Shown here piece by piece: positions 8,134-16,919 of a stretch of DNA of 44,556 nucleotides. Made by a program: the position numbers and the translations under genes. The stretch is taken from contig CAIOSO010000184.1 of NCBI GenBank assembly GCA_903860985.1, forward strand, positions 1 to 44,556. The letters are read 5' to 3'. Position 1 is the stretch's first letter, and the number at the start of each line of letters is the position of its first letter. Under the pieces are notes generated by a model. The model saw only the letters and a list, made by a program, of their open reading frames with translations, ran no database searches and was not told the DNA's origin. Source of the DNA: an uncultured Flavobacteriales bacterium (GTDB lineage: Bacteria; Bacteroidota; Bacteroidia; Flavobacteriales_D; Crocinitomicaceae).

Positions 8134-8607
8134 ATGAAATTAAGTGAATTTAAAGCAAACTTAACAGGAATGACGACGGTGTCGTTTCAATTACCAAATG
8201 GATCAACCGTTCCAGCACATTACCACATCACGGAAGTTGGACACGTACAAAAACGATTTATCGATTGCGGTGGAACCACGCGTTTAGAAGACCGAATTTG
8301 TTTTCAGTTATGGGAAGCAGATGACTTTGACCATCGCCTTCAGGCAGAGAAATTGATGAAAATCATTGAATTGTCCGAGCGAACATTGAACTTGCCAGAT
8401 GAGGAGATTGAAGTTGAATATCAAGGTTCGACCATTGGTAAATATCAACTGGCATGGAATGGCACAACTTTCGAATTGCTTTCAACTACTACCGCTTGTT
8501 TGGCAGAAGATAAATGTGGTATTCCACCTGCAAAACAGAAGATTAGTTTGGTGGAATTGACTCCATCAACAAAATCAACATGTACACCTGGAGGAGGTTG
8601 TTGTTAA
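8134..8607 (+). CDS. DUF6428-like protein of the ars operon
   Basis: Cytosolic protein of 157 aa, without signal peptide or membrane segment. It resembles the DUF6428 family often found in ars operons of Bacteroidota; biochemical function is unknown. Histidines cluster in PAHYHITEVGHVQ, and a conserved-looking IDCGG and ICFQLWEADDFDHRL follow. The C-terminal third carries most of the cysteines: ACLAEDKCG and the final CTPGGGCC. Such a thiol-rich tail could bind arsenite or a metal and might act as a chaperone or buffer (inference). It lies between arsR and the reductase with gaps of 12 and 9 bp, so arsenic-controlled expression is likely. Confidence 0.75.
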   Translation: MKLSEFKANLTGMTTVSFQLPNGSTVPAHYHITEVGHVQKRFIDCGGTTRLEDRICFQLWEADDFDHRLQAEKLMKIIELSERTLNLPDEEIEVEYQGSTIGKYQLAWNGTTFELLSTTTACLAEDKCGIPPAKQKISLVELTPSTKSTCTPGGGCC

Positions 8608-8616
8608 TTCGAGCAT

Positions 8617-9231
8617 ATGAATATTAAGTTGACTCAATTTACAGAAGATATCATTCTTCAATTTGATCAGATTCCGGTGGATCGAAAATTATTGCTCGAT
8701 CGGTTGACTTCCTATATCCAAGGAAATCTAAACGCTGGTAAAGAATCCTTGTTGATGTTCATCTGTACCCACAATTCGAGAAGAAGTCATTTCGGACAAA
8801 TCCTTTGTGCGTTGGCTGCTGACTTTTATCAGGTATCAGGCATTCAAACATTTTCTGCGGGTACAGAAGTAACCGCATTTCATCCGAATGCGATTGCAGC
8901 ACTTCGTTCCATAGGAATGGAGATTCATACAACGGACACTCGTTCAAATCCTCATTATATTGTTTCATGGAGTTCCACTGATTCGTTGCATGCGTATTCT
9001 AAACTCATCGACGACGAAGGGAATCCCAAAGAGCATTTCGCGGCAATCATGACGTGCACGCATGCAGAGCAAAATTGTCCATTTGTTGTTGGAGCAGATT
9101 TCCGAATCGGACTTTCTTTCGATGATCCAAAAGCATTTGACGGCACAGCGCAAGAATCGGAAATGTACTTGGCACGTGTTCATCAAATAGCCAGAGAAAT
9201 CTTTTATGTTTTTTCACGTTTAACCCATTAA
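8617..9231 (+). CDS. arsC: Arsenate reductase, low-MW phosphatase fold, N-extended
   Basis: Likely reduces arsenate to arsenite for export by the next gene. The catalytic P-loop CX5R is Cys50-Thr-His-Asn-Ser-Arg-Arg56. A second pair, Cys147 and Cys154 (CTHAEQNC, C-x6-C), has the spacing of Cys82/Cys89 in the thioredoxin-coupled ArsC of plasmid pI258. LSFDDP (about residues 167-172) supplies the aspartate expected as general acid. At 204 aa it is longer than the usual 130-140 aa because about 40 mostly helical residues precede the phosphatase core. A protein-tyrosine phosphatase role is the alternative, but the C-x6-C pair and the operon argue for arsenate reduction. It is 2 bp upstream of acr3. 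Confidence 0.85.
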   Translation: MNIKLTQFTEDIILQFDQIPVDRKLLLDRLTSYIQGNLNAGKESLLMFICTHNSRRSHFGQILCALAADFYQVSGIQTFSAGTEVTAFHPNAIAALRSIGMEIHTTDTRSNPHYIVSWSSTDSLHAYSKLIDDEGNPKEHFAAIMTCTHAEQNCPFVVGADFRIGLSFDDPKAFDGTAQESEMYLARVHQIAREIFYVFSRLTH

Positions 9232-9233
9232 TT

Positions 9234-10289
9234 ATGTCGACTCAATCGCATGTAAAACAACTTTCATTTTTAGATCGTTACCTCACTTTGTGGATTTTCC
9301 TTGCCATGCTTGTTGGGATTTTGATCGGAAACATTGTTCCAAATATGGACCAAAAATTGGATGCACTTTCTTATGGAACCACGAATATTCCACTAGCCAT
9401 CGGACTCATCTTGATGATGTATCCACCTTTAACGAAGGTCCAGTTTTCTAAAATACCTAGCATCCTTTCCAAACCAAAGTTATTGTTGGTTTCCTTTTTC
9501 ATTACGTGGATTGTTGGTCCATTCTTGATGTTTTTGTTATCCGTTTTATTTTTGAAAGAGTATCCGGAATATATGACTGGATTAATTGTGATCGGACTTG
9601 CTCCATGTATCGCAATGGTTATTGTTTGGAACGAATTGGCGGATGGAAATCGCGAACTAGTCGCAGGATTGGTTGGAATCAATAGCTTGCTTCAAGTGTT
9701 TTTCTTTTCATCCTATGCGTATTTTTATTTGGAAATCGTGTTGCCGTACTTCGGTGTCAGAGGACTGCATTTAAATACCTCGATGCTCGAAATTGCCCAA
9801 ACAGTTGGCGTTTATTTGGGGATTCCTTTTGTCCTTGCGGTTCTCAGTAGATCATTACTCATCAAACAAAAAGGGGAGGAGTGGTTTACGAAACGCTTTA
9901 TTCCTTTCGTTTCCCCAATTACCTTAATTTCCTTGTTGTTCACCATCATTGTGATGTTCAGTTTAAAAGGAAAAATGATGTTGTCTATTCCCATGGATGT
10001 TTTGACGATTGCTATACCATTGGTGATTTATTTCGCGGTTATGTTCGTCCTGATGTTTGTCACCGCACGATGGATGGGAGCAAGTTACGCGGATACGGCA
10101 GCGTTGTCATTTACGGCTTCTGGCAATAATTTCGAATTGGCGATAGCTGTTTCTATTGGCGTGTTTGGACTTCATTCCGGAGAAGCATTTGCGGGAGTAG
10201 TTGGTCCACTTGTCGAAGTACCAGCCTTGATTCTTTTAGTAAAATTAGCGCAGTTTTGGCGCAAGAAGTGGTCTAAAAACCCTTCGTAA
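9234..10289 (+). CDS. acr3: ACR3-family arsenite efflux transporter
   Basis: Inner-membrane exporter of 351 aa with about ten transmembrane segments that expels arsenite, and perhaps antimonite. The family's essential cysteine is Cys125 in the fourth segment (GLAPCIAMVIVWNELADGN). SGNNFELAIAVSIGVFG and the later LVEVPALI are typical of ACR3 and carry the conserved glutamates. It is the last gene of the arsR operon. Its 3' end overlaps the convergent pseudouridine synthase gene by 17 bp. Confidence 0.95.
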   Translation: MSTQSHVKQLSFLDRYLTLWIFLAMLVGILIGNIVPNMDQKLDALSYGTTNIPLAIGLILMMYPPLTKVQFSKIPSILSKPKLLLVSFFITWIVGPFLMFLLSVLFLKEYPEYMTGLIVIGLAPCIAMVIVWNELADGNRELVAGLVGINSLLQVFFFSSYAYFYLEIVLPYFGVRGLHLNTSMLEIAQTVGVYLGIPFVLAVLSRSLLIKQKGEEWFTKRFIPFVSPITLISLLFTIIVMFSLKGKMMLSIPMDVLTIAIPLVIYFAVMFVLMFVTARWMGASYADTAALSFTASGNNFELAIAVSIGVFGLHSGEAFAGVVGPLVEVPALILLVKLAQFWRKKWSKNPS

Positions 10290-10301
10290 TTTCTTGCCAA
10301 A
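10255..10301. other. Imperfect inverted repeat across the acr3/rluA-type 3' overlap
   Basis: TTTGGC (10255-10260) and AAGAA (10263-10267) pair with TTCTT (10291-10295) and GCCAAA (10296-10301), leaving a 2-nt bulge and a 23-nt loop. It has no T-run, so it is not a standard terminator, but as an inverted repeat it could form in both convergent transcripts. Confidence 0.4.
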
Positions 10302-10956
10302 GTCGGTCCGATGGAACAGGCGCAACGACAGAAACTTCTTCCTTTGAAGTTGGGTGTGTGAATTTCAAGTAACGTGCATGCAAACAGATAGATCCGTCCG
10401 GATTTGATCTTTTCGCGCCATACTTCACGTCTCCTTTGATGATGCATCCAATGGAACTTAACTGAACACGAATTTGATGATGGCGCCCTGTTTCCAGCGT
10501 GATTTCCAATAAATGGTAACGATCTCCGGAGGCCAACATGCGGTAGGATAGAATCGCTTCCTTAGAACCGGAAACACTTGCGTTTACGGGATAACTTTTA
10601 TTTTGAGCTTCGTTCTTTTTTAAATGATGAACCAGGCGTCCACTTGGTTTTTCCGGTGCCGTTTCAACAATCGCCCAATAGATTTTATTGGTTTCTTTGT
10701 CCCGGAATTGCGCATTCAATCGTTCGAGTGCTTTACTCGTTCGCGCAAATACTAGAGCACCACTAGTAGGACGATCCAAGCGATGCACAACACCGCAGAA
10801 AACGTTCCCAGGTTTTTGGTATTTTTCCTTTAAATACGCCTTGATTTCATCCGGCATTGTTTGATCACCCGTCTTATCACCTTGAACAATCTCGGATGCC
10901 ATTTTATTGATGACAATCACATGATTATCCTCATGAAGTATGCGTTCTGAAATCAT
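10273..10956 (-). CDS. RluA-family 23S rRNA/tRNA pseudouridine synthase
   Basis: Enzyme of 227 aa that isomerises uridine to pseudouridine in rRNA or tRNA. The catalytic aspartate is Asp61 in VVHRLDRPTSGALVFARTSK. LLEITLETGRHHQIRVQLSSIGCIIKGDVKYGA is the second hallmark of the family. It has no N-terminal S4 domain and is shorter than RluC or RluD, so it is of the RluA/TruC-like short type; the target uridine cannot be read from the sequence. Its start overlaps the ccsBA stop by 4 bp, so the two are translationally coupled. Confidence 0.9.
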   Translation of the reverse strand: MISERILHEDNHVIVINKMASEIVQGDKTGDQTMPDEIKAYLKEKYQKPGNVFCGVVHRLDRPTSGALVFARTSKALERLNAQFRDKETNKIYWAIVETAPEKPSGRLVHHLKKNEAQNKSYPVNASVSGSKEAILSYRMLASGDRYHLLEITLETGRHHQIRVQLSSIGCIIKGDVKYGAKRSNPDGSICLHARYLKFTHPTSKEEVSVVAPVPSDRLWQEITKGF

Positions 10957-13900
10957 TCGGATAAAAGATCTTTTTTAGACTTTCGTTCTAATGATTTGTT
11001 TCGGAAAGAAGCAAATGCAGTGAATCCCGCAAAGAACAAAATAGTCAAACTCAACCAAGTTGGAAACTTACCAAGTCCGTCGCCATTCGCGTAAGAATGG
11101 AGTCCGACCAACATGAAGTTGACTCCGAAGAAGGTAAATAAGATGGCTGAATATCCCCAGAAGGACATGACATTGAATAAGAATTTTCCGTTTAATTTCG
11201 GAATGAAACGCAAGTGAAGGATCACAGCGTAAACAAGCACGGAAACAAGCGCCCATGTTTCTTTGGGGTCCCAGCCCCAATAACGTCCCCAAGATTCATT
11301 CGCCCATATTCCACCTAGGAATGTCCCGATCGTCAACATGAAGAGCCCGATGGTCATGGTCATTTCAGAAACGTACGTTAATTCATTAATATTGATGGTG
11401 ACTATCTCTTTGTTTTTCTCGTTACGCACGGTGTAAAGAATCAAGTTCAGCAATCCTAATATTGCTGCTAATCCGAGGAAACCATAGCTTCCTGTAATGA
11501 TGGCTACGTGAATTTTTAACCAATACGATTTCAAAACAGGTACAAGTGGCGTGATTTCAGGATCGAAAAGACTTAATTCCGTCACAAAGATCATCAAGGA
11601 AGCAAGAATGGCTGTTCCAGCGAGGATGACAATATTTTTACGTGTGAAGCTAAATCCAGCTATCATGGTCACCCAAGCGATGAATACCACTGCTTCGTAT
11701 CCATTACTCCAAGGTGCGTGGCCAGAAATCACCCAACGCATTCCGAGTCCTGCGGCAAGGTAGAGGAAGGTCACAACCATGAATCCAATGATGATGCGAT
11801 TTATCCATTTTTGAACTTTCGAAAAACGTGATGCTGCCGATTTAAAAATTCCAATAAACGAAACAATCAAGAGCAAAAATCCAAGGGATAATAACAGTTG
11901 GTAGGAGTGTTTGAAGATCTCCATTTTGTTATAGGAGATTTCTATGCTCACGGCAGATTCCGTTGGTACGACATCCGAACTTACTTTTCGTTGGTGTGCT
12001 TTTACTTTTTTAAGGACACTTTCCGCCTTGCTAAAATTGTTTTTTTTCGCCCCTTCATCCAAAAGAGAAATGTAGCTCAAAACTTGTAATGATGCAGCCG
12101 TATCAACTTGAAAAGGAATGTACCACGTGTGATTCGCATCACCTCTTTTAGGAACTACACGTAAGTATTTCCACATGATGACACCTTGAATCACTTCGAA
12201 CTTCTCATTTAATTTAATGAGTTTTTTGTCGAATTCATTGCGTTGCGATTCCAAGCGTTGATGCGCAATTTTATATTCTTTTAACCACTTAAATTCTTGT
12301 GTTTGTTGATCAACAAGTTCCATAATACTTGCGTATTCTCCTAACTTCAATGGAGCACGTAAATTACTAGGAACCTGTACAATTTTTTGATTAATCCAGT
12401 ATTGAGGATACATTTGAATACTCATGATCGTTTGAACCGCGTTGTATTCTTTATAGTGATTGGAACGATTGATTTTACGAAGCAATTGATCACACAAAGT
12501 ATGCATGGGCGAAATCCGTCCTTCGTAGTCTTGCACCAAAAGCGAAGCTAATTTTTCCGAATGCTCTTCGGACATGACTCTGAATATTTTCGCAGCTGGA
12601 TTTGCTCCATGCGCATGATCTTGCCCGTATGAAACCGTATGAAATAAAAGAAGTCCAATCATTAAACTTAGTGCGTTTATGCTTGCACGTTTTGCTTTCA
12701 ACTTCTTCATTTTATCATTTAATTCTCGGAATCGTCCAACCGGAGCAAACAAGGACATCAGCATGCCGATACTCATCAGGAGATATCCGAAATACGTAAT
12801 GTTCGTTCCCCACCAATCGTGATTTACACTTAATTTCGTTCCTTCTTCATTTTCGGGAGTAGAGGGATTATCTAATTCATAAGAAGATTGAAAGAAACGG
12901 AATCCATCATAATCCATGACGTTGTTCATGAAAACTTTTCGATTCATTTTAACCTTTCTTTTCGCATCAATGAGGGTTAAATCACTCGAGAAAGAAGAAG
13001 GTGATTCGCTACCAGGATATTTATCTAATTTGAAATCTCTACAAAATACTTGAAAAGCGATTGGCTTACGAATGGAACCATATTCCAATTGGTACATGAC
13101 GTTGTTCATGGCAAAACGAACCGGTGTTGGAATAGCTCCCATCCCACCTTCAATTTGAATGACTTTACTTGCTTCCCCGTCAGTCACACGAACAGTTAAA
13201 TAGTCGGAGCCTACATTTTTCTTGCCAGATGGCATGAGTACTTTTTTCGCATGATTCAATGCGCGTTTGAAAACAAATTGCTTGTCCCCACAATGATACA
13301 ATGTAGTTGTTTTGAATTCAACCCATTGATTTAAAGGAACGATCGTAAACATCGAGTCCGGAACATTTGCTCCACTTTGACGCGCTTTTCTCATTTCCGA
13401 CATAGGCAAATAAGTCAAGGGAACAGCTGTTTTGATTTGTAAACTATCTCCTTTTTTGCGTACCTGCATTCCCGGAGATTTTGAATCTGGCCCAAAAGAT
13501 AGTGGAACCATTCCGACCATGAAAAAGTCGTTTTCAGCTAAATAATTGGAAGTCATCCCATCCGTGATTAATTCCAATGAGGTTTCTTTAAACGATTGTC
13601 GAACAACTAATGAGTCAATCATTTTCGATTGAAAATTCACATAGCTGACATCAATATTTTTCGATTGAAAATCCGTGCTGTACGTAAAGTCATTGTCGGT
13701 AATTTCCGATAAATAGCATTTGTGCGCCTCTGTTTTTGTCTTTCCCGTTGCCAAATCCTGCATGTGAACAAGCAAATGAGGCTCAGAAGTATAGATAAAA
13801 TCAGAAGAAGTCCCTTCCTTAATGACCATGAGTCCTTCAAAACTAATGTATCGTGTTACTGCAGCTCCAATGATGATGATCAAAAAGGATACATGAAATA

Positions 13901-14141
13901 ACAAAGTTGCGATTTTTTCACGTCGGAACATGTTATGTTTTAAGATGTTAGAAATCAGGTTTAACGACAGGTAAACAAGGAGAATTTCAAACCATGTGGC
14001 ATTGTAAATAATGATTTTCGCACTTTGAATGCCGTAGATAGATTCAATGAAAGTAGCGGCACCAATTCCAACTAGAAAAAGTAATAATCCAATGGTCATC
14101 AATCGCATCGAAAAAAGGGAGGCAAGAAGTTTATCCAACAT
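10953..14141 (-). CDS. ccsBA: Cytochrome c biogenesis fusion protein CcsBA (ResB-ResC)
   Basis: Large membrane protein of 1062 aa for system II cytochrome c maturation; it carries haem across the membrane and attaches it to apocytochrome c. The N-terminal half is ResB/CcsB-like: transmembrane segments near residues 12-37 and 50-110, then a long periplasmic domain with FFQSSYELDNPSTP. A middle helical segment contains EEHSEKLASLLVQDYEGRISP. The C-terminal third is CcsA, with the tryptophan-rich haem-handling WWD motif WGRYWGWDPKETWA (about residues 948-961) flanked by likely haem-ligand histidines in LKIHVAI (about 877) and GLHSYANG (about 1015). The fused form and length are usual for Bacteroidota. 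Confidence 0.94.
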   Translation of the reverse strand: MLDKLLASLFSMRLMTIGLLLFLVGIGAATFIESIYGIQSAKIIIYNATWFEILLVYLSLNLISNILKHNMFRREKIATLLFHVSFLIIIIGAAVTRYISFEGLMVIKEGTSSDFIYTSEPHLLVHMQDLATGKTKTEAHKCYLSEITDNDFTYSTDFQSKNIDVSYVNFQSKMIDSLVVRQSFKETSLELITDGMTSNYLAENDFFMVGMVPLSFGPDSKSPGMQVRKKGDSLQIKTAVPLTYLPMSEMRKARQSGANVPDSMFTIVPLNQWVEFKTTTLYHCGDKQFVFKRALNHAKKVLMPSGKKNVGSDYLTVRVTDGEASKVIQIEGGMGAIPTPVRFAMNNVMYQLEYGSIRKPIAFQVFCRDFKLDKYPGSESPSSFSSDLTLIDAKRKVKMNRKVFMNNVMDYDGFRFFQSSYELDNPSTPENEEGTKLSVNHDWWGTNITYFGYLLMSIGMLMSLFAPVGRFRELNDKMKKLKAKRASINALSLMIGLLLFHTVSYGQDHAHGANPAAKIFRVMSEEHSEKLASLLVQDYEGRISPMHTLCDQLLRKINRSNHYKEYNAVQTIMSIQMYPQYWINQKIVQVPSNLRAPLKLGEYASIMELVDQQTQEFKWLKEYKIAHQRLESQRNEFDKKLIKLNEKFEVIQGVIMWKYLRVVPKRGDANHTWYIPFQVDTAASLQVLSYISLLDEGAKKNNFSKAESVLKKVKAHQRKVSSDVVPTESAVSIEISYNKMEIFKHSYQLLLSLGFLLLIVSFIGIFKSAASRFSKVQKWINRIIIGFMVVTFLYLAAGLGMRWVISGHAPWSNGYEAVVFIAWVTMIAGFSFTRKNIVILAGTAILASLMIFVTELSLFDPEITPLVPVLKSYWLKIHVAIITGSYGFLGLAAILGLLNLILYTVRNEKNKEIVTININELTYVSEMTMTIGLFMLTIGTFLGGIWANESWGRYWGWDPKETWALVSVLVYAVILHLRFIPKLNGKFLFNVMSFWGYSAILFTFFGVNFMLVGLHSYANGDGLGKFPTWLSLTILFFAGFTAFASFRNKSLERKSKKDLLSE

Positions 14142-14157
14142 GTGCTAAAATTTACTG

Positions 14158-14180
14158 CAAAAATACGATATGTACGTTTG
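14158..14180. promoter_or_regulatory. Divergent -7 boxes for ccsBA and the esterase
   Basis: CAAAAATA at 14158-14165 reads TATTTTTG on the minus strand, 16 bp before the ccsBA start. TACGTTTG at 14173-14180 serves the plus strand, 53 bp before the esterase ATG. Both match TAnnTTTG and they are 7 bp apart. Neither has a clear -33 TTG. Confidence 0.45.
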
Positions 14181-14233
14181 ATTCTTGACAGGAAAGAACT
14201 ATTCTTGTAAAATAATTTCTACCGTTGATTCAA

Positions 14234-15187
14234 ATGAAACATTTCTTAGGTGTTCTAGCGCTCTTTCTTTTAGTTCCTTATTCATTTTATGCTCAAAAAA
14301 ATAAGCGTTTATCGCTTGTCCGGAACGATCAAAGTGTCTCACACGGAACCTTGGAAAGTTTCAAGTTGACATTTAGTGATTCCACCACGCGTCAAGTAGT
14401 CGTTTGGTTGCCGTCGAACTACAATCCTCAAACGGAATACGCGACGATCTACATGCACGACGGACAAATGCTTTTTGATTCAACCACAACTTGGAATAAA
14501 AAAGAATGGAGGGTCGATGAAACAGCAGATAGTCTGATTACCAATGGAATAACGCGTCCATTTATAGTCGTGGGAATATACAACGACCCACCAAATCGTT
14601 ATGCCGAGTTTTTTCCTGAGCAAGCGACAAAGTTTATGGATTCGGCATATGTTTCAAAAATAACATCTTCTCTTTGGAATGGTGAATTGAGAGCAGATTT
14701 CTACTTGGATTGGATAAAGAAAGCACTGATTCCATTCATTGAAGAAAATTATCCAGTTAGTCGCAAACGACCGGATCGTTTCTTAATTGGATCCAGTATG
14801 GGTGGATTAATTTCACTTTACGCGTTAATGAGCACGCCAAAAACTTTTGGCGGGTCCGCTTGTTTGTCGCTCCATACTCCAATGATTAATTTTCAACTGA
14901 TCGGCGAGGATGCCATGAAATCAATGGTGCTCCCATTTAATGAATACGTGAAAAGAACGATGCCCCCAGCTAGAAAAGTAAAATTGTATATTGACCGAGG
15001 AACAGAAACCTTGGATGCCAATTATGAACCCTATCATCAGGCCCTGTATGCGACTTTGACTCAATGCGGCTATAAAATCGGTCCAGCGTACCAAACATTG
15101 ATTTGGGAGAAAACAGCTCACGATGAGGTGTCTTGGGCAAATCGATTAGCAATCCCAATGAAATTCTTGTTGATAAAAGACGAGTAA
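14234..15187 (+). CDS. Secreted alpha/beta-hydrolase of the esterase D family
   Basis: Serine esterase of 317 aa with a signal peptide (residues 1-20, ending SFYAQ), so it is periplasmic or exported. The fold is the putative esterase (Esterase D/CE1-like, PF00756-type) family: VVVWLP, YMHDGQMLFD, then the nucleophile elbow GSSMGG (186-191, Ser188) and a C-terminal histidine in KTAHDEVSW. The substrate is unknown; relatives act on acyl-sugar, siderophore or thioester bonds. I use the ATG at 14234 because it starts directly at the signal peptide; a TTG at 14225 would add three residues. No T9SS tail is present. Confidence 0.85.
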   Translation: MKHFLGVLALFLLVPYSFYAQKNKRLSLVRNDQSVSHGTLESFKLTFSDSTTRQVVVWLPSNYNPQTEYATIYMHDGQMLFDSTTTWNKKEWRVDETADSLITNGITRPFIVVGIYNDPPNRYAEFFPEQATKFMDSAYVSKITSSLWNGELRADFYLDWIKKALIPFIEENYPVSRKRPDRFLIGSSMGGLISLYALMSTPKTFGGSACLSLHTPMINFQLIGEDAMKSMVLPFNEYVKRTMPPARKVKLYIDRGTETLDANYEPYHQALYATLTQCGYKIGPAYQTLIWEKTAHDEVSWANRLAIPMKFLLIKDE

Positions 15188-15214
15188 GAAAATTAGCGCA
15201 TCCAAACATTTTTA

Positions 15215-15222
15215 TAAATTTG
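15215..15222 (+). promoter_or_regulatory. Candidate -7 box (TAAATTTG)
   Basis: TAAATTTG matches TAnnTTTG and ends 34 nt before the ATG of the saccharopine-dehydrogenase-like gene at 15257. No clear -33 TTG is visible. Confidence 0.4.
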
Positions 15223-15256
15223 TCAAAGGTCCAGTGCGGATAAAGTAAAGAAAGGA

Positions 15257-16594
15257 ATGAAGACCATATTAATACTAGGAGCGGGAATGTCTGCCTCATC
15301 ATTGATCAGATATTTGTTAGCTCATTCAGAGGCTGAAAATTGGCATGTAAAAATTGTGGATCAGAACATTGATTTAGTAAAGAAGAAAATCGGTGGACAT
15401 CCGAATGCAGAAGCACTTTCGTTTAATGCTTTAGATTCGAAAGAACGCAAGCCAGCGATTGCGCATGCTGATTTGGTGATTTCCATGCTGCCGGCGATTT
15501 ATCACGTTGAGGTAGCCAAAGATTGCATCGAAGTGCGCACAGATTTAATCACACCATCGTACATTTCTCCTGAAATGCGTGCCTTGAATAAGGAGGCAAT
15601 AGAAGCGGGAATTGTGATTATGAATGAGATTGGTGTCGATCCAGGAATCGACCACATGAGCGCGATGAAAGTAATTGATCACATCAAAGCGATTGGAGGA
15701 AAATTGACTAGTTTCAGGTCTTTTTGTGGTGGATTGTTGGCACCTGAGTCTGATAATAATCCATGGCATTATAAATTTACGTGGAATCCACGCAACGTAA
15801 TTGTGGCAGGACAGGGTCCGGCAGCCTTATACATGGACAATAATGAATACAAGTACATTCCATATTCACAACTCTTCAAAAAGTTAGATCGATTTGAGAT
15901 CCCGCCTTACGGTAAATTTGATGGATATGCGAATCGAAATTCATTGATTTATGCATCTACCTATGGTATTGAAGGGATTCCCACGATTTACAGAGGGACA
16001 CTACGTCGTCCAAATTATTGCCAAGGTTGGGATGTATTCATCCAATTAGGAATGACTGATGATTCGTATGCGATGACTAATTCTGAAACCTTAACACCTC
16101 GATCCTTTTTAAATGCCTTTTTACCGTACGAATTGCATACACCGGTGGAGGATAAATTTAAAAAGGTACTTGGAGAGGAAAATGCGTATTTGTTTGATCA
16201 ATTTGAAAGCATGGGGATTTTCGATGATTCATTTACCTATGGAATTGAAAATGCGAGTCCAGCCAAATTATTGCAACAATTACTTGAGCCAAAGTGGAAG
16301 TTGGAGTCCGGAGATAAAGATATGTTGGTGATGTATCATGAATTCGAATATTTAATCAATAATGAGCAGAAGAAAATCACCTCTTCCCTTGTCAACTTGG
16401 GAGTAGATGAGGTGTATACCGCCATGTCAAATACCGTTGGACTTCCAGTTGCGATTGCAGCAAAATTAATTTTGTCAGGTGAAATCCAAGAGAAAGGTGT
16501 TACCTTGCCGGTCAAGAAGAAAGTCTACGAGCCCATTTTAAAAGAATTGGAGACCTTCGGAATTATCTTTGAAGAAAAAGAACAAACGATTTAA
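15257..16594 (+). CDS. Saccharopine-dehydrogenase-like oxidoreductase
   Basis: Cytosolic NAD(P)-dependent enzyme of 445 aa. The N-terminal Rossmann fold is marked by ILGAGMSASSLIRYL (residues 4-18), and the substrate domain by NEIGVDPGIDHMSAMKVID and FCGGLLAPESDNNPWHYKFTWNPRNV, both typical of saccharopine dehydrogenase/reductase-type proteins. Saccharopine dehydrogenase splits saccharopine to glutamate and aminoadipate semialdehyde in lysine breakdown; lysine-pathway function here is inferred from the family. The start is supported by a purine-rich AAAGAAAGG just upstream. The DUF3467 gene follows 10 bp later. Confidence 0.85.
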   Translation: MKTILILGAGMSASSLIRYLLAHSEAENWHVKIVDQNIDLVKKKIGGHPNAEALSFNALDSKERKPAIAHADLVISMLPAIYHVEVAKDCIEVRTDLITPSYISPEMRALNKEAIEAGIVIMNEIGVDPGIDHMSAMKVIDHIKAIGGKLTSFRSFCGGLLAPESDNNPWHYKFTWNPRNVIVAGQGPAALYMDNNEYKYIPYSQLFKKLDRFEIPPYGKFDGYANRNSLIYASTYGIEGIPTIYRGTLRRPNYCQGWDVFIQLGMTDDSYAMTNSETLTPRSFLNAFLPYELHTPVEDKFKKVLGEENAYLFDQFESMGIFDDSFTYGIENASPAKLLQQLLEPKWKLESGDKDMLVMYHEFEYLINNEQKKITSSLVNLGVDEVYTAMSNTVGLPVAIAAKLILSGEIQEKGVTLPVKKKVYEPILKELETFGIIFEEKEQTI

Positions 16595-16604
16595 TAAGAA
16601 AATA

Positions 16605-16910
16605 ATGGAAAACGAAGAAAATCACATGAACATTGAACTATCTGAAGAAATTGCTTTAGGTACCTATTCGAACTTGGCTATAATCACACATTCTCCTGCG
16701 GAGGTTGTTTGTGACTTCGTGCAAATAATGCCGGGGATGCCGAAGGGGAAAGTTCGGTCACGCGTATTGATGACGCCTCAAAATGCTAAACGATTCTTAC
16801 AAGCTTTGTCGGATAACATCCAAAAATACGAGCAGAATTTTGGGGTTATTGATGATCCACAAGCTGGATTTCCACCCATGAACTTTGGTACGCCAAATAC
16901 AATGGCATAA
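16605..16910 (+). CDS. DUF3467 protein
   Basis: Protein of 101 aa from ATG 16605, with no signal or membrane segment. It matches the DUF3467 family by NIELSEEIALGTYSNLAIITHSPAEVVCDFVQIMPGMPKGKVRSRVLMTPQNAKRF compressed in one small domain (residues 7-65), followed by a proline/glycine-rich tail. The function is unknown; the family is widespread in Bacteroidota, often beside rpoC. Here it follows the saccharopine-dehydrogenase-like gene after 10 bp instead. An in-frame upstream ATG at 16569 lies inside that gene and is less likely. Confidence 0.8.
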   Translation: MENEENHMNIELSEEIALGTYSNLAIITHSPAEVVCDFVQIMPGMPKGKVRSRVLMTPQNAKRFLQALSDNIQKYEQNFGVIDDPQAGFPPMNFGTPNTMA

Positions 16911-16919
16911 TTCAAGCAG

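Noticed and set aside
8755-9186. Minus-strand open frames opposite the arsenate reductase
   Set aside because: They are shadows of a gene with clear catalytic motifs, with no promoter or start context.
7749-10289. The ars operon as a recently acquired island
   Set aside because: No insertion sequence, integrase, tRNA junction or direct repeat flanks it, its base composition looks like the neighbours by eye, and the downstream gene is convergent core genome.
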